A DNA stretch of 64,000 nucleotides, taken from contig NZ_JAIEUI010000002.1 in NCBI RefSeq assembly GCF_022234545.1, forward strand, positions 410,327-474,326. The letters are read 5' to 3'. The DNA comes from Paenibacillus piscarius. GTDB taxonomy: Bacteria; Bacillota; Bacilli; Paenibacillales; Paenibacillaceae. Positions 18,201 through 25,771 of this stretch are shown piece by piece. How positions within the stretch are numbered: position 1 is the first letter of the stretch; every line of letters begins with the position of its first letter. Below the pieces are notes generated by a model that did not search any database, had not been told where the DNA came from, and was given only the letters and a program-made list of their open reading frames with translations. Position numbers and translations under genes: made by a program.

Positions 18201-21200
18201 GACTAATAACTGAATCCAGAGAGGAAGTCCAGGTGATCGTGCTGCCGCTGCTGTTGTCCGTAATTAAGTCAAGATTCGTCAGAACATTCTCCTGCTTCTC
18301 GTTATCTTTCCGAATCATGTTCCAGTTCAGTTGAGCCAAGGTCTCTTCTACAGACTCTTCGTCTGATATCGGACGCTTGGTGACCGTAAGCACGAATTCC
18401 TTAGTCTGCACCGTGTCTCCCTTGCGGATGACCGCGGTCAGGGTTACCGTCTGGTCCCCCTTTGAATAGGAAGGTGCCGTTACAGTACCGTCTGTGCCGA
18501 TAACCCCTTCATTGGAGGAAGTCCAGGAAATCGTACTGCCATTTGTGCCATTCTTCGGCAAATACACAGCAGAGGTTACGGATTCCTGCTTCACATTCTC
18601 CTCGCGGATCGTGTTCCAGGTAAGCAGATAAGTATCCTCGGTTACCGATTGTTTGTCGGTGCCGGCCTGTTTTTTGACAATCAGCTCAAAGGTCTTCGTC
18701 AGCTCGAGTGTCCCATTCTTGAGCACTGCTGTCAATGTAACCGGCTGGTCCCCTGTATTGAATGCCGGTCTTGTCACCGTACCATCAGCAGCTACAGCCG
18801 TTTCATTGGTGGATTTCCATGTGATCGTGCTGCCGCCCGTTCCTTTTAGCGGAAGATTCAATCCCGTAGATACGGAGGTCTGCTCAAGATTGTCCTTACG
18901 GATCATATCCCAGGTCAATGCCTCCATATCGCGTTTCAGCAACACACCTGCACTTGGCAACTGCAGATCCACGTTATTAGAGGTCACTGACTTAACACCG
19001 TCTACAATAACAGACGGATCTATTGTGACCGAAGCAAAGGCTGAGGCCTCGTATTTTCCAGCCGCCTGGCCGGTGAAATGAATCTCCAGAACAGTGCCGC
19101 TTACACGCACTACATTGAAGCTTAGACCCTCAGGCATATTATTGACATGAACTCCGCCATCGACCTCTTCAGTAAATGTGCCGTTACGCAGGGTTACTGT
19201 CAGTGTCTCTGCGGCGGAGCCGTCACCCGCATCATGAATCACATCAGGAGATGCCGTAATGGCTGCAGGCGGGGAGCGGAATAGTATGGCAAAGGTTCCC
19301 GATGGAATACCTGCGACACTGACCTCTGCCCGGTCTACGCTGTCAGCCGTCCTGTGGCTGGAAGCGCGGCCCGCAATTGCGATCGTAATCTGATTCGGGC
19401 TGTCCACCGTAATCTTGCCCGGTGTCAGTCCCGGCGGCCAATTCACCGCTTCAATAGCATCTACAACTGATTCATCAAATGAACCGTTCTTCAGCTCCAG
19501 CACAAGCGATTCCCCGATCGTGCCGTCATTCTGATCAGATTCATAGAGCAGCGGTGTCTTGACAACCAGATAAGGTTCCTTATCCAGGAAGTCGAATTTG
19601 AAGGTATTCGTGCTGAGATCCGCCGGACTGCCCTCAAGCTTACCGGAGGCTACGGTCACATAAGCTCCATAGACATCGCCGGTCACTGTTGCTGCACCGG
19701 TGAATTTGACCTCCAGCTCCGTATCAGAGACTCGGGTCACTTCTGTGCCAAGACCGGCTGGAAGACCATGGATCTGCACATCCTCTGCACCAACCGTTTC
19801 GGCGAATTTGCCGCCAGTCAACGTCACGCCGAGTGTCTCGGTGATCTCACCTGTGCCGTAGACGGCTTCGGATACAACCCCTTTGTTCACACTAAGCGTG
19901 GCAGGGTCTCTGAACGTTACACTGAAGGTCTTGGTCGTCAGGCCGGAGGAGATTCCCAGCAGATTCTCCTTATCGACTGTGACGGACAGGTTCTTCGTGG
20001 TCGCATCCTTGCCGTGTTCAACCGCCGTACCGGTCAGCGTGAAATTAAGCTCCGTATCACTCAGCCGGGTTACAGCGAAGTCAAGCCCCTCCGGCAAGTT
20101 GTTAATGCGGATATGGCTTCGATCAATCGGTTCAACTAAGGTCGCACCGACAATCTTCACCTTCTGGTTGCCGACAACCGTACCATCATTCGCCTTAGCT
20201 TCTACCAGCTCGGTGCTGGCGCCTTCATCCAGCTCAATGTCTGAAATGACTTCACTGAAATCCCGCTCATCCAGACTTGTGTAATAGGTGAATTTCTTGC
20301 TCGCGTGCGGAGCCAGCGTACCGGAATCCCAGGTCATGGTAATCCCCGCATCTGCCTTGACTTCCACGTTCTTCGCCCTCGGACTGTTGTACGCCTCCGG
20401 AGCATAGGGGTTATTGTTGCTGAACCCGAAGACGGAAGCCTTAGCCCGTGGATCGCTGGAATAGAAGAAGATTGGGGCTCTTGAACCAAAGGCCTTGTAC
20501 AGCGGATCATTATCACTAAAAGTACTTGCCTTCACGACTGCAGCGCGGTCCTCTTCGAAGGTATGGGTCACAATATTAGAAGTGACATATTCACCTCCTT
20601 GATCGACCGTATTATCCGGGTCCATCGTGCGCATATACCGCGCCCCGTCCCAATTGTTATCGGTAAGGTTGGTAATGGTCACATCATTGCGGTAGAACTT
20701 CTGATTCTCCTCAAAGCTGATGACCTGCTTAATCTCCATGGTGCCCGCCCAAGTAGATACCGTAGTCGCACTTAGAATGCCTTTATCGGTCTGCGAGGTA
20801 TTTACAACGGTGGTCGGCATATCCTTGATATTCATCAACGCCGAATTAGACTTGGCATATGTATTTCCGCCGATCTGGTAGCCTACCGCGAAGCGTTCTT
20901 CAGGGGTGCCCGGCAAATAGTAATCGACCGGCAGGTCCTTGCCTGTGCCATAACCGTCATGATCGGCACTCATTCCCAGATTCGGTCTGGAATTCGTACC
21001 ACGGAAGTTAGCGGGCTTATTGCCCTTCGTGCCGAAATTCCCCCAGTTGCTTATCCCGAGTTCAATGAATTTGCCCCCCAGGAAAAGCTCAGTTCCGCCT
21101 TCCCCGCCATAGGCAGCCCTAGCTCCCCAGTCTGCTGAATCTGCATGTACTGCCAAGGGTGCAGGAAACATAGACAGGATCATTGCCGGCACCATTAACC

Positions 21201-21225
21201 GTGCGAGCAGTTTCTTATGCTTCAT
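15265..21225 (-). CDS. Giant SLH-anchored surface protein with two sets of Ig-like repeats
   Basis: 1986 residues. Residues 1-28 are a signal peptide (cleavage after AVHA). Residues 30-340 form an N-terminal domain I cannot assign. About residues 340-745 hold four or more repeats of roughly 100 residues of the type ETLxVxLxxGxFxExV...GLP. About 765-1340 hold six atrophied-Ig (aBig)-like domains; the landmarks are TxWDxIRxDN, STITWxSSN and VTLTAxxxxG. Residues 1340-1795 include further beta-rich regions and a Pro/Ala-rich linker (PAPTAAPSSAPS). Three SLH domains follow from about 1797 (FADVAKHWS, FSDVTAGGWYA, FADSASVAGWA), which bind pyruvylated secondary wall polymer. There is no obvious catalytic motif; adhesion or scaffold roles are possible. 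It follows the orphan regulator gene, but a terminator separates them. Confidence 0.93.
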   Translation of the reverse strand: MKHKKLLARLMVPAMILSMFPAPLAVHADSADWGARAAYGGEGGTELFLGGKFIELGISNWGNFGTKGNKPANFRGTNSRPNLGMSADHDGYGTGKDLPVDYYLPGTPEERFAVGYQIGGNTYAKSNSALMNIKDMPTTVVNTSQTDKGILSATTVSTWAGTMEIKQVISFEENQKFYRNDVTITNLTDNNWDGARYMRTMDPDNTVDQGGEYVTSNIVTHTFEEDRAAVVKASTFSDNDPLYKAFGSRAPIFFYSSDPRAKASVFGFSNNNPYAPEAYNSPRAKNVEVKADAGITMTWDSGTLAPHASKKFTYYTSLDERDFSEVISDIELDEGASTELVEAKANDGTVVGNQKVKIVGATLVEPIDRSHIRINNLPEGLDFAVTRLSDTELNFTLTGTAVEHGKDATTKNLSVTVDKENLLGISSGLTTKTFSVTFRDPATLSVNKGVVSEAVYGTGEITETLGVTLTGGKFAETVGAEDVQIHGLPAGLGTEVTRVSDTELEVKFTGAATVTGDVYGAYVTVASGKLEGSPADLSTNTFKFDFLDKEPYLVVKTPLLYESDQNDGTIGESLVLELKNGSFDESVVDAIEAVNWPPGLTPGKITVDSPNQITIAIAGRASSHRTADSVDRAEVSVAGIPSGTFAILFRSPPAAITASPDVIHDAGDGSAAETLTVTLRNGTFTEEVDGGVHVNNMPEGLSFNVVRVSGTVLEIHFTGQAAGKYEASAFASVTIDPSVIVDGVKSVTSNNVDLQLPSAGVLLKRDMEALTWDMIRKDNLEQTSVSTGLNLPLKGTGGSTITWKSTNETAVAADGTVTRPAFNTGDQPVTLTAVLKNGTLELTKTFELIVKKQAGTDKQSVTEDTYLLTWNTIREENVKQESVTSAVYLPKNGTNGSTISWTSSNEGVIGTDGTVTAPSYSKGDQTVTLTAVIRKGDTVQTKEFVLTVTKRPISDEESVEETLAQLNWNMIRKDNEKQENVLTNLDLITDNSSGSTITWTSSLDSVISPDGSVKRPAHGDGDQKVTLTATVTKGGVSYQKEFVVTVKAQQESIGDQLDEAMKLLRIGYQGQDTAKSVTQDVELISKGYYDTEVVWTSHRSDIVSSTGEVQRPLKDTVVRLTARVAKEGFFREQDFYITVKGTATVDLPQDEVSVKIGYAPGDSEESVTRNLFLPKTGETGSVLTWTSSKPDVLTNTGRIKRPGPDEEDVTVELTVQLADPDRPGETLVKTFTIVVKKLSDQEAAEEAARTTGINAAATFAEGDTWESVTEAFLLLQTGKYDTKITWTSSVSSVIAIQQDAEQAKGNVTLPSQDTNVLLTATFTRNGKSAVKQYLLIVKAKGVVKEGAVREATSRQAGLSTPNDGKPLEQGVTILRTNLSNGTKIDTIVIDESEVYNLVEGVNPNDPDAANRSVTITHVDDPAALADEIAVEIPSTAVSILAGRKASLDIVTALGSIHLDAASLAQLDTSATDLYFRIVPVKNLQAKANVQSNAILNGTSKLSLASDKTLQNLGSPREIETNYSKINTKIQLPLSEFAEQIPLQSSGVRDAFLNSLRVYVEHSDGEIAVYTPEIVYNSGGEPVALEIQINKFSTFQIVRITDKAAEPVKPAEPAPTAAPSSAPSVKGETVPKTTVELTAEQVKELQNKGGEIVVESGLGTVRLDAAGIDLAAVSKQLGLQNDMLDGIVISAELSASASDSLEGFKLAAAKQKVQPGNMLVNLSVKAKYQGQTVQVASHGWAKYTIQVPQDMKITTGVLYRDGKIYHQPTYVTITDGRYYATINSLESGDFGLIWNPLEFADVAKHWSKPHVNDMGSRLVVSGTKADVFEPQRAITRAEFTAMLARALGIVTHGEQPVSFSDVTAGGWYALELQVALENALITGYPDGTFRPGNNISRQEAMAIVSRAMSITELKSSRSEEQVQQLLKSFADSASVAGWAVANVKLNLSAGIIQGRDEQRLAPNENITRAEASAAIRRLLIQSNLINP

Positions 21226-21338
21226 TGTCTCACTCCATTCTTAGTAATTGAAATGCAAGCATATACATATAAAACCAAATCATTCTCACAAAATTCTCAC
21301 AAATGATCGAAAAATGTCGATAGTTCTAGCGGAAATGC

Positions 21339-21381
21339 AAAAAAAAGAAGCAGAGCGCACAATTTGTGAACGCCCTGCTTC
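21339..21381 (-). terminator. Strong terminator after the SARP-type regulator gene
   Basis: In the minus direction GAAGCAGGGCG and CGCTCTGCTTC form the stem, with a CACA/TGTG extension, followed by eight T residues. It separates the regulator from the SLH gene. Confidence 0.9.
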
Positions 21382-21402
21382 GCACTTCGGTTGAGTTGTA
21401 TT

Positions 21403-22476
21403 TCAGGAATGATCCTCAAGCAGCCGGGTATATAACTGCTGGATACGCTGTCTCTGCTCCATGTCAGGAAATAACGCAAGCAGCAAGCGGTAGAACTCTT
21501 CATTCAGCGGATCCGCCAAAAGACAGGCATAGAACCGTTCCTCCGCTGCCTCATAGGCCCCGCTGGACACTGCATGGCTGATCAGCCTCAGGCCGATTTT
21601 CTCATACACCAGCCGGTGCTTCTCTTCCAGCGAAATTTTCCAGACATAAGGCTTGCCATGAAGCAGCGGCCCCTTGTAAAGGCCAAACAGCCGGTCCAGC
21701 TGCTCCAGCTCCGGGTGCTCTCCCATCAGAAGCGGTCCGGCTTGCTCGTACTGCAGAATATCATAGACAAAAGCTTCTGTATGCAGAGTATAGCCCTCTG
21801 AGGTTTTCATAATTCTCATGGGGAGACCAGCGGACTCCATCACCCGCTTCACTCTGTAGATGGCCGTATGTAAGCTGCGCAATGCCCGCTCTCCGTCCAT
21901 ATCCGGCCAGAGCAGATCGGCCAGCATCCATTTATCAGCTTCACGGTTCGGATGGCAGAGCAGATAGGCAAACAGCTCCTCCGCTTTGCGGGTCGGGAAC
22001 TGAATCAGTTCTCCTGCAGCATCCCGTACCTCCAGCCGGCCGAATCCCGTGACTGTTGGGGCCGTAACCGGCACTATGGTATCGGCTGCCGGACGCTCCG
22101 GCTTTCTCTGGTAGGACTGCTGTCTGGCGAGCCGTTCGTATACCCGATTTACCGCTTTTGGAGTAATCGGTTTCACAAGAAAATCCATAGCCTGCACATC
22201 GAAGGCCCGGACGGCATAATGCGTATGACCGGTGGTGAAGACAATGTGGGAATGCTCCGACACCTCGCGGATTCTCCGGGCAAGATCCAGCCCGTTCATC
22301 TGCGGCATTTCGACATCCATAAAAATTAAATCCGGCAGCAGCCCGGGCAGTTGTTCAAGCGCCTCTGCCGGACTAGTGAAGGTGGCTGTGATTCTGAAGC
22401 TCTCATGACGGCTCACCAGACTTTCGAGCATTTCCAGAGCTGGAATTTCATCATCCAATATTACGACAGTATACAC
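21403..22476 (-). CDS. Response regulator with SARP/BTAD-type output region (orphan)
   Basis: About 357 residues from a GTG at 22476, chosen because AGGAG lies 8 nt before it; an upstream TTG at 22503 has no good site. The receiver carries DDE at 8-10 and Asp54 (LIFMDVEMPQMNG), and ends with FLVKPITPKAV. Around residues 150-235 is a winged-helix-like region (RKAEELFAYLLCHPN, WPDMDGERALRSLHTAIYRVKR), followed by a BTAD-like helical region to the end. This resembles regulators that pair a receiver with a SARP-style DNA-binding module. No histidine kinase gene is adjacent, so the partner is unknown. Confidence 0.85.
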   Translation of the reverse strand: MYTVVILDDEIPALEMLESLVSRHESFRITATFTSPAEALEQLPGLLPDLIFMDVEMPQMNGLDLARRIREVSEHSHIVFTTGHTHYAVRAFDVQAMDFLVKPITPKAVNRVYERLARQQSYQRKPERPAADTIVPVTAPTVTGFGRLEVRDAAGELIQFPTRKAEELFAYLLCHPNREADKWMLADLLWPDMDGERALRSLHTAIYRVKRVMESAGLPMRIMKTSEGYTLHTEAFVYDILQYEQAGPLLMGEHPELEQLDRLFGLYKGPLLHGKPYVWKISLEEKHRLVYEKIGLRLISHAVSSGAYEAAEERFYACLLADPLNEEFYRLLLALFPDMEQRQRIQQLYTRLLEDHS

Positions 22477-22615
22477 CCAGTCCACTCCTATGATTAAGTT
22501 CAACGATTAACTGGACTGATAATCTATCAGCTCTGTTCATAGTATAGCTTAACTTCAGGATGGACAAGTCTAATTTAAGGATTATCCGGCTTCGCCTGAT
22601 GGAACTGGGCCCCTG

Positions 22616-23335
22616 TTACCGCCTTACCCTTCTGGCGAATTCCACGAACTGAAATTTGTCCAGCCGGTGTCTGGACTCGGTATACTGGAACAGTACAGTA
22701 TCCTCCAGATAGACGTAGGTGCGCACCACGACAATATGCGTATCCTGGTTCAGGTCAAGCAGACGCCGATCCTCCTCCGTCACCGGCTCCACCGTGATCT
22801 GCTTTTTGGCATAGCTGATCTTCAGCCCCAGCTCCTGCTCCAGATAGTCGTAGATCGAACCCTCGGCAATACTCTTGCTTAAAAAGGGGACAAGGTCGGC
22901 GCGAAAATAGTCTTTGTCCAGAATGATCCGTTCCTCTGCAATCTCCCGGGCACGGATCACCCTCCAGACTTGCGCGTCTTCCGCAAGCTGAAGCTGTGTT
23001 GCCGCATAAGCACCGGCCGGCGCCAGAACGGTCTCCTCAACCAGCGTCCGGGCGGGGACGGCAAGCAGCTCGGACATTTCCCGGAAGGAGATCAGCCCCG
23101 TGACCGGAAATTCCATCCGGGCGATATCGAGCACGAAGGAGCCGCGGCCTTTGATTTTATTGATGTACCCTTCGCGGAACAGGAGATTCAGCGCTTTGCG
23201 CACCGTCTCCCGTGAAGTGCTGTAAGCCTCCGCCAGCTCACTCTCGGAGGGCAGCTTGCTTCCGGGCACCAGCTCCCCGGACTGAATCTGCCCGCTGTAT
23301 TCCGCATAGATCTGCAGAAATTTATTCTCTCTCAT
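22616..23335 (-). CDS. treR: Trehalose operon repressor TreR (GntR family, UTRA domain)
   Basis: 239 residues. The N-terminal GntR winged helix (residues 1-70) includes LPSESELAEAYSTSRETVRKAL. The UTRA effector domain (about 95-235) would bind trehalose-6-phosphate, the known inducer of Bacillus TreR. It is the last gene of treC-treP-treR, 79 bp after treP, with a perfect 32-bp palindrome in the gap and AAGGAAGG before the start. A TreR-type operator lies upstream of treC, consistent with autoregulation of the whole operon. Confidence 0.93.
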   Translation of the reverse strand: MRENKFLQIYAEYSGQIQSGELVPGSKLPSESELAEAYSTSRETVRKALNLLFREGYINKIKGRGSFVLDIARMEFPVTGLISFREMSELLAVPARTLVEETVLAPAGAYAATQLQLAEDAQVWRVIRAREIAEERIILDKDYFRADLVPFLSKSIAEGSIYDYLEQELGLKISYAKKQITVEPVTEEDRRLLDLNQDTHIVVVRTYVYLEDTVLFQYTESRHRLDKFQFVEFARRVRR

Positions 23336-23354
23336 CGTTCATCGCCTTCCTTAC

Positions 23355-23386
23355 AGAGAGAGCAGCCCTGCAGGGCTGCTCTCTCT
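23355..23386. other. Perfect 32-bp palindrome between treP and treR
   Basis: AGAGAGAGCAGCCCTG is followed directly by its exact reverse complement. It lies between the treP stop and the treR ribosome binding site. In RNA it would be a very stable hairpin without a U-tract in the operon direction, so it could limit treR translation or protect treP mRNA. Confidence 0.9.
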
Positions 23387-23414
23387 CCTGGTCTTCCTGT
23401 CTGTCCGGCCCGGC

Positions 23415-25391
23415 TTAGTCCTTGAGGTGAATCGTCAGAATGGAGGTCTGCTTCGCAGTGGCCGGTCCGCTGTGCTCTTCAATCCGCTCCACCATCTCCT
23501 GCCCCGCCGGAATAATCACCGGTGTAATCAGAGGGTAACCTGCGGCGCGGATAGCCTCCATGTCGAATTCCAGCAGCAGCTCGCCGGCGCGGACCTGATC
23601 ACCGATATTCTTGCGGGTAGTGAACCCGCTGCCCTTGAGCGACACGGTGTTGATCCCGACATGGATCAGCACCTGCACGCCGCTTGCATGCTCCAGAATC
23701 AGCGCATGCCTGCTCTTGATTACATGGGCTACTGTCGCATCAAACGGAGCATACACTTTACCTTCGGCAGGCTCTATGGCAATTCCTTCCCCCATCTGCT
23801 TCTCGGCAAAAGCGGGATCAGGCACCTGCTCCAGCGGCACGGCCGTTCCGCTGATAGGTGATGCCAGCTCCAGAATGTTGACCGGCTCCTGTGAGCCTTG
23901 AACCGAGCTGCGGCTGTTCAGCTCCCGGCTGCTGTCCGTCGTGGCGGCCGCCACCTGTGTTTCAGCCGTTGCCTGCTTCGCGGCGCGCCGCACGGCGGCG
24001 CGGCCATACAGCACCGTAGCTCCAAACGGCACGACTAGTACAATAGCCATCCCGATGAAGAACACACCCCACTGGTTCGGGAAGATCGACAGGAAGCCGG
24101 GAATGCCCCCTACCCCGATGGAGGTAGCACGGACCTGATTGATGGTCAGCAGCATCCCGGCCGCTGCGGAACCGATCATCCCGAAGATGAACGGATACTT
24201 GTAGCGCACGTTCACCCCGAAGATTGCCGGCTCCGTGACTCCGAGGAAGGCAGAGACCGAGGAGGTTACAGCCAGACCCTTGGTCTTCTGCTCTCGGGCC
24301 ACGAACATCATGGCCAGAGCTGCGGCCCCCTGAGCGATGTTGGAGAGTGCCAGCATCGGCCACAGGAAGGTGCCGCCTTCGCTGCCGATCAGCTGAACGT
24401 CAACGGCCAGGAAGGTGTGGTGCATCCCCGTTATCACGAGCAGAGAATAGAATCCGCCATAGATCAAGCCGCCCAGAATCGCGAAGTGATCAAATATATA
24501 CACTAGGCCTGAAGTGATGGCATTGGCAATACCGAATGTCACCGGGCCGATAATTGTGAAGGCCAGGAATCCGGTAATCAGCAGCGTCACCGGCGCAACC
24601 ACCAGCAGCTTGACGGAATCATGCACCCTCTTATCCAGGAATTTCTCGATGCGGGCCAAGAGGTACGCCGACACCAGGACCGGCAGCACCTGCCCCTGAT
24701 AACCGATCCGCTCCAGATGCCAGCCGAACAGGTTCCAGACCGGAACAGTTCCTTCCGTAGAAGCGTTGGCATAGCTGTAAGCGCTTAACAAATCCGGATG
24801 AACCAGAATCAGACCAAGCACGATCCCGAGCAGCGGGCTGCCCCCGAAGCGGGTCACAGCCGCCCAACCGATTAGCGCGGGCAGGAAGGTGAACGCCGTG
24901 CTGGCAATGGTGTTGATAATGGCGGCAATGTCCTTCCACTGCGGATAGACATCCACCAGCGAGTCCTTGAAGAAGATACCCGGTCCCGTCAACAGGTTAT
25001 TGATCCCCAGCAGCAGGCCCGCTGTGACGATAGCCGGAAGAATGGGGATGAAGATATCGGACAGCGTCTTAATCGCCCGCTGAAGCGGGTTCTGCTTGCG
25101 GGCGGCGGCCGATTTCACCTCATCCTTGGAGGAGCGGGCGCCGCCGGTGATTTCAATCATCTCATCATATACCTTTTCGACCGTTCCCGGTCCAATCACA
25201 ATCTGGAACTGCCCCTGGGACGAGAATTGCCCTTTGACGAGCTCATTGCGGTCCAGCGCGGCCGCATCCACCTTGCTCTCGTCATAGAGCGAGAACCTCA
25301 GCCGGGTAACACAATGCGTCGCTACCTCGATATTCTCCTTGCCGCCTACCGCCCGGACAATATCCTCCACCTGCTTGCGGTCTATCGCCAT
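23415..25391 (-). CDS. treP: Trehalose-specific PTS permease, EIIBCA
   Basis: 658 residues. The EIIB domain (1-85) has the phosphorylation Cys in THCVTRLRF. The EIIC membrane domain (about 105-470) has many spans and GITEPAIFG-like sequence (LGVTEPAIFGVNVRYKYPF). A linker is followed by a glucose-type EIIA domain (about 505-658) with the phosphorylated His near 577 (VLIHVGINTVSL). B. subtilis TreP lacks the EIIA domain, so here the permease can accept phosphate from HPr directly. Uptake gives trehalose-6-phosphate for TreC. The 380-bp gap to treC holds a 51-bp-period repeat array. AAAAGGAG precedes the ATG. Confidence 0.94.
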   Translation of the reverse strand: MAIDRKQVEDIVRAVGGKENIEVATHCVTRLRFSLYDESKVDAAALDRNELVKGQFSSQGQFQIVIGPGTVEKVYDEMIEITGGARSSKDEVKSAAARKQNPLQRAIKTLSDIFIPILPAIVTAGLLLGINNLLTGPGIFFKDSLVDVYPQWKDIAAIINTIASTAFTFLPALIGWAAVTRFGGSPLLGIVLGLILVHPDLLSAYSYANASTEGTVPVWNLFGWHLERIGYQGQVLPVLVSAYLLARIEKFLDKRVHDSVKLLVVAPVTLLITGFLAFTIIGPVTFGIANAITSGLVYIFDHFAILGGLIYGGFYSLLVITGMHHTFLAVDVQLIGSEGGTFLWPMLALSNIAQGAAALAMMFVAREQKTKGLAVTSSVSAFLGVTEPAIFGVNVRYKYPFIFGMIGSAAAGMLLTINQVRATSIGVGGIPGFLSIFPNQWGVFFIGMAIVLVVPFGATVLYGRAAVRRAAKQATAETQVAAATTDSSRELNSRSSVQGSQEPVNILELASPISGTAVPLEQVPDPAFAEKQMGEGIAIEPAEGKVYAPFDATVAHVIKSRHALILEHASGVQVLIHVGINTVSLKGSGFTTRKNIGDQVRAGELLLEFDMEAIRAAGYPLITPVIIPAGQEMVERIEEHSGPATAKQTSILTIHLKD

Positions 25392-25481
25392 ATTCTCACT
25401 CCTTTTATAGTTGATGAAGGCTTAGTAGCCCATCTGATGTCAACTGGTGAAAATTACTTTAACTAGGGTGAATGGAGCAGG

Positions 25482-25670
25482 CTTAATTGCAATCTGTACA
25501 ACTAAATCCTCGGAGATGCCGCCGAATCTCTGTTTAGCTGTAATTCGTGCAATTAAACTGCCTCTATACCTGGATTTTCGCCCATTCGGGCAAATATAGT
25601 TGTACAGACTGCAGTTAGATCAGGAAAGCCTTCCATTTGACTGTTTTTAGTTGCACAGAATACACTTATC
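25482..25670. repeat. Inverted pair of 51-bp-period repeats between treC and treP
   Basis: Four copies of a 25-bp motif like TTTAGTTGYACAGA-N11. Two lie on the minus strand (25482-25506 and 25533-25557, step 51) and two on the plus strand (25595-25619 and 25646-25670, step 51). The array inverts around a small GCCC-ATTC-GGGC palindrome. The rest of the 25392-25771 gap holds no gene that I can see. Confidence 0.75.
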
Positions 25671-25771
25671 CCTGATGATTCGCTACGAACTGAATACATT
25701 CTTTACTCCACGGGGCTCATGCTCAACGTCAAAAATACGTCCGAAGTACATTCCCGCAATTTCGGTCTCTT

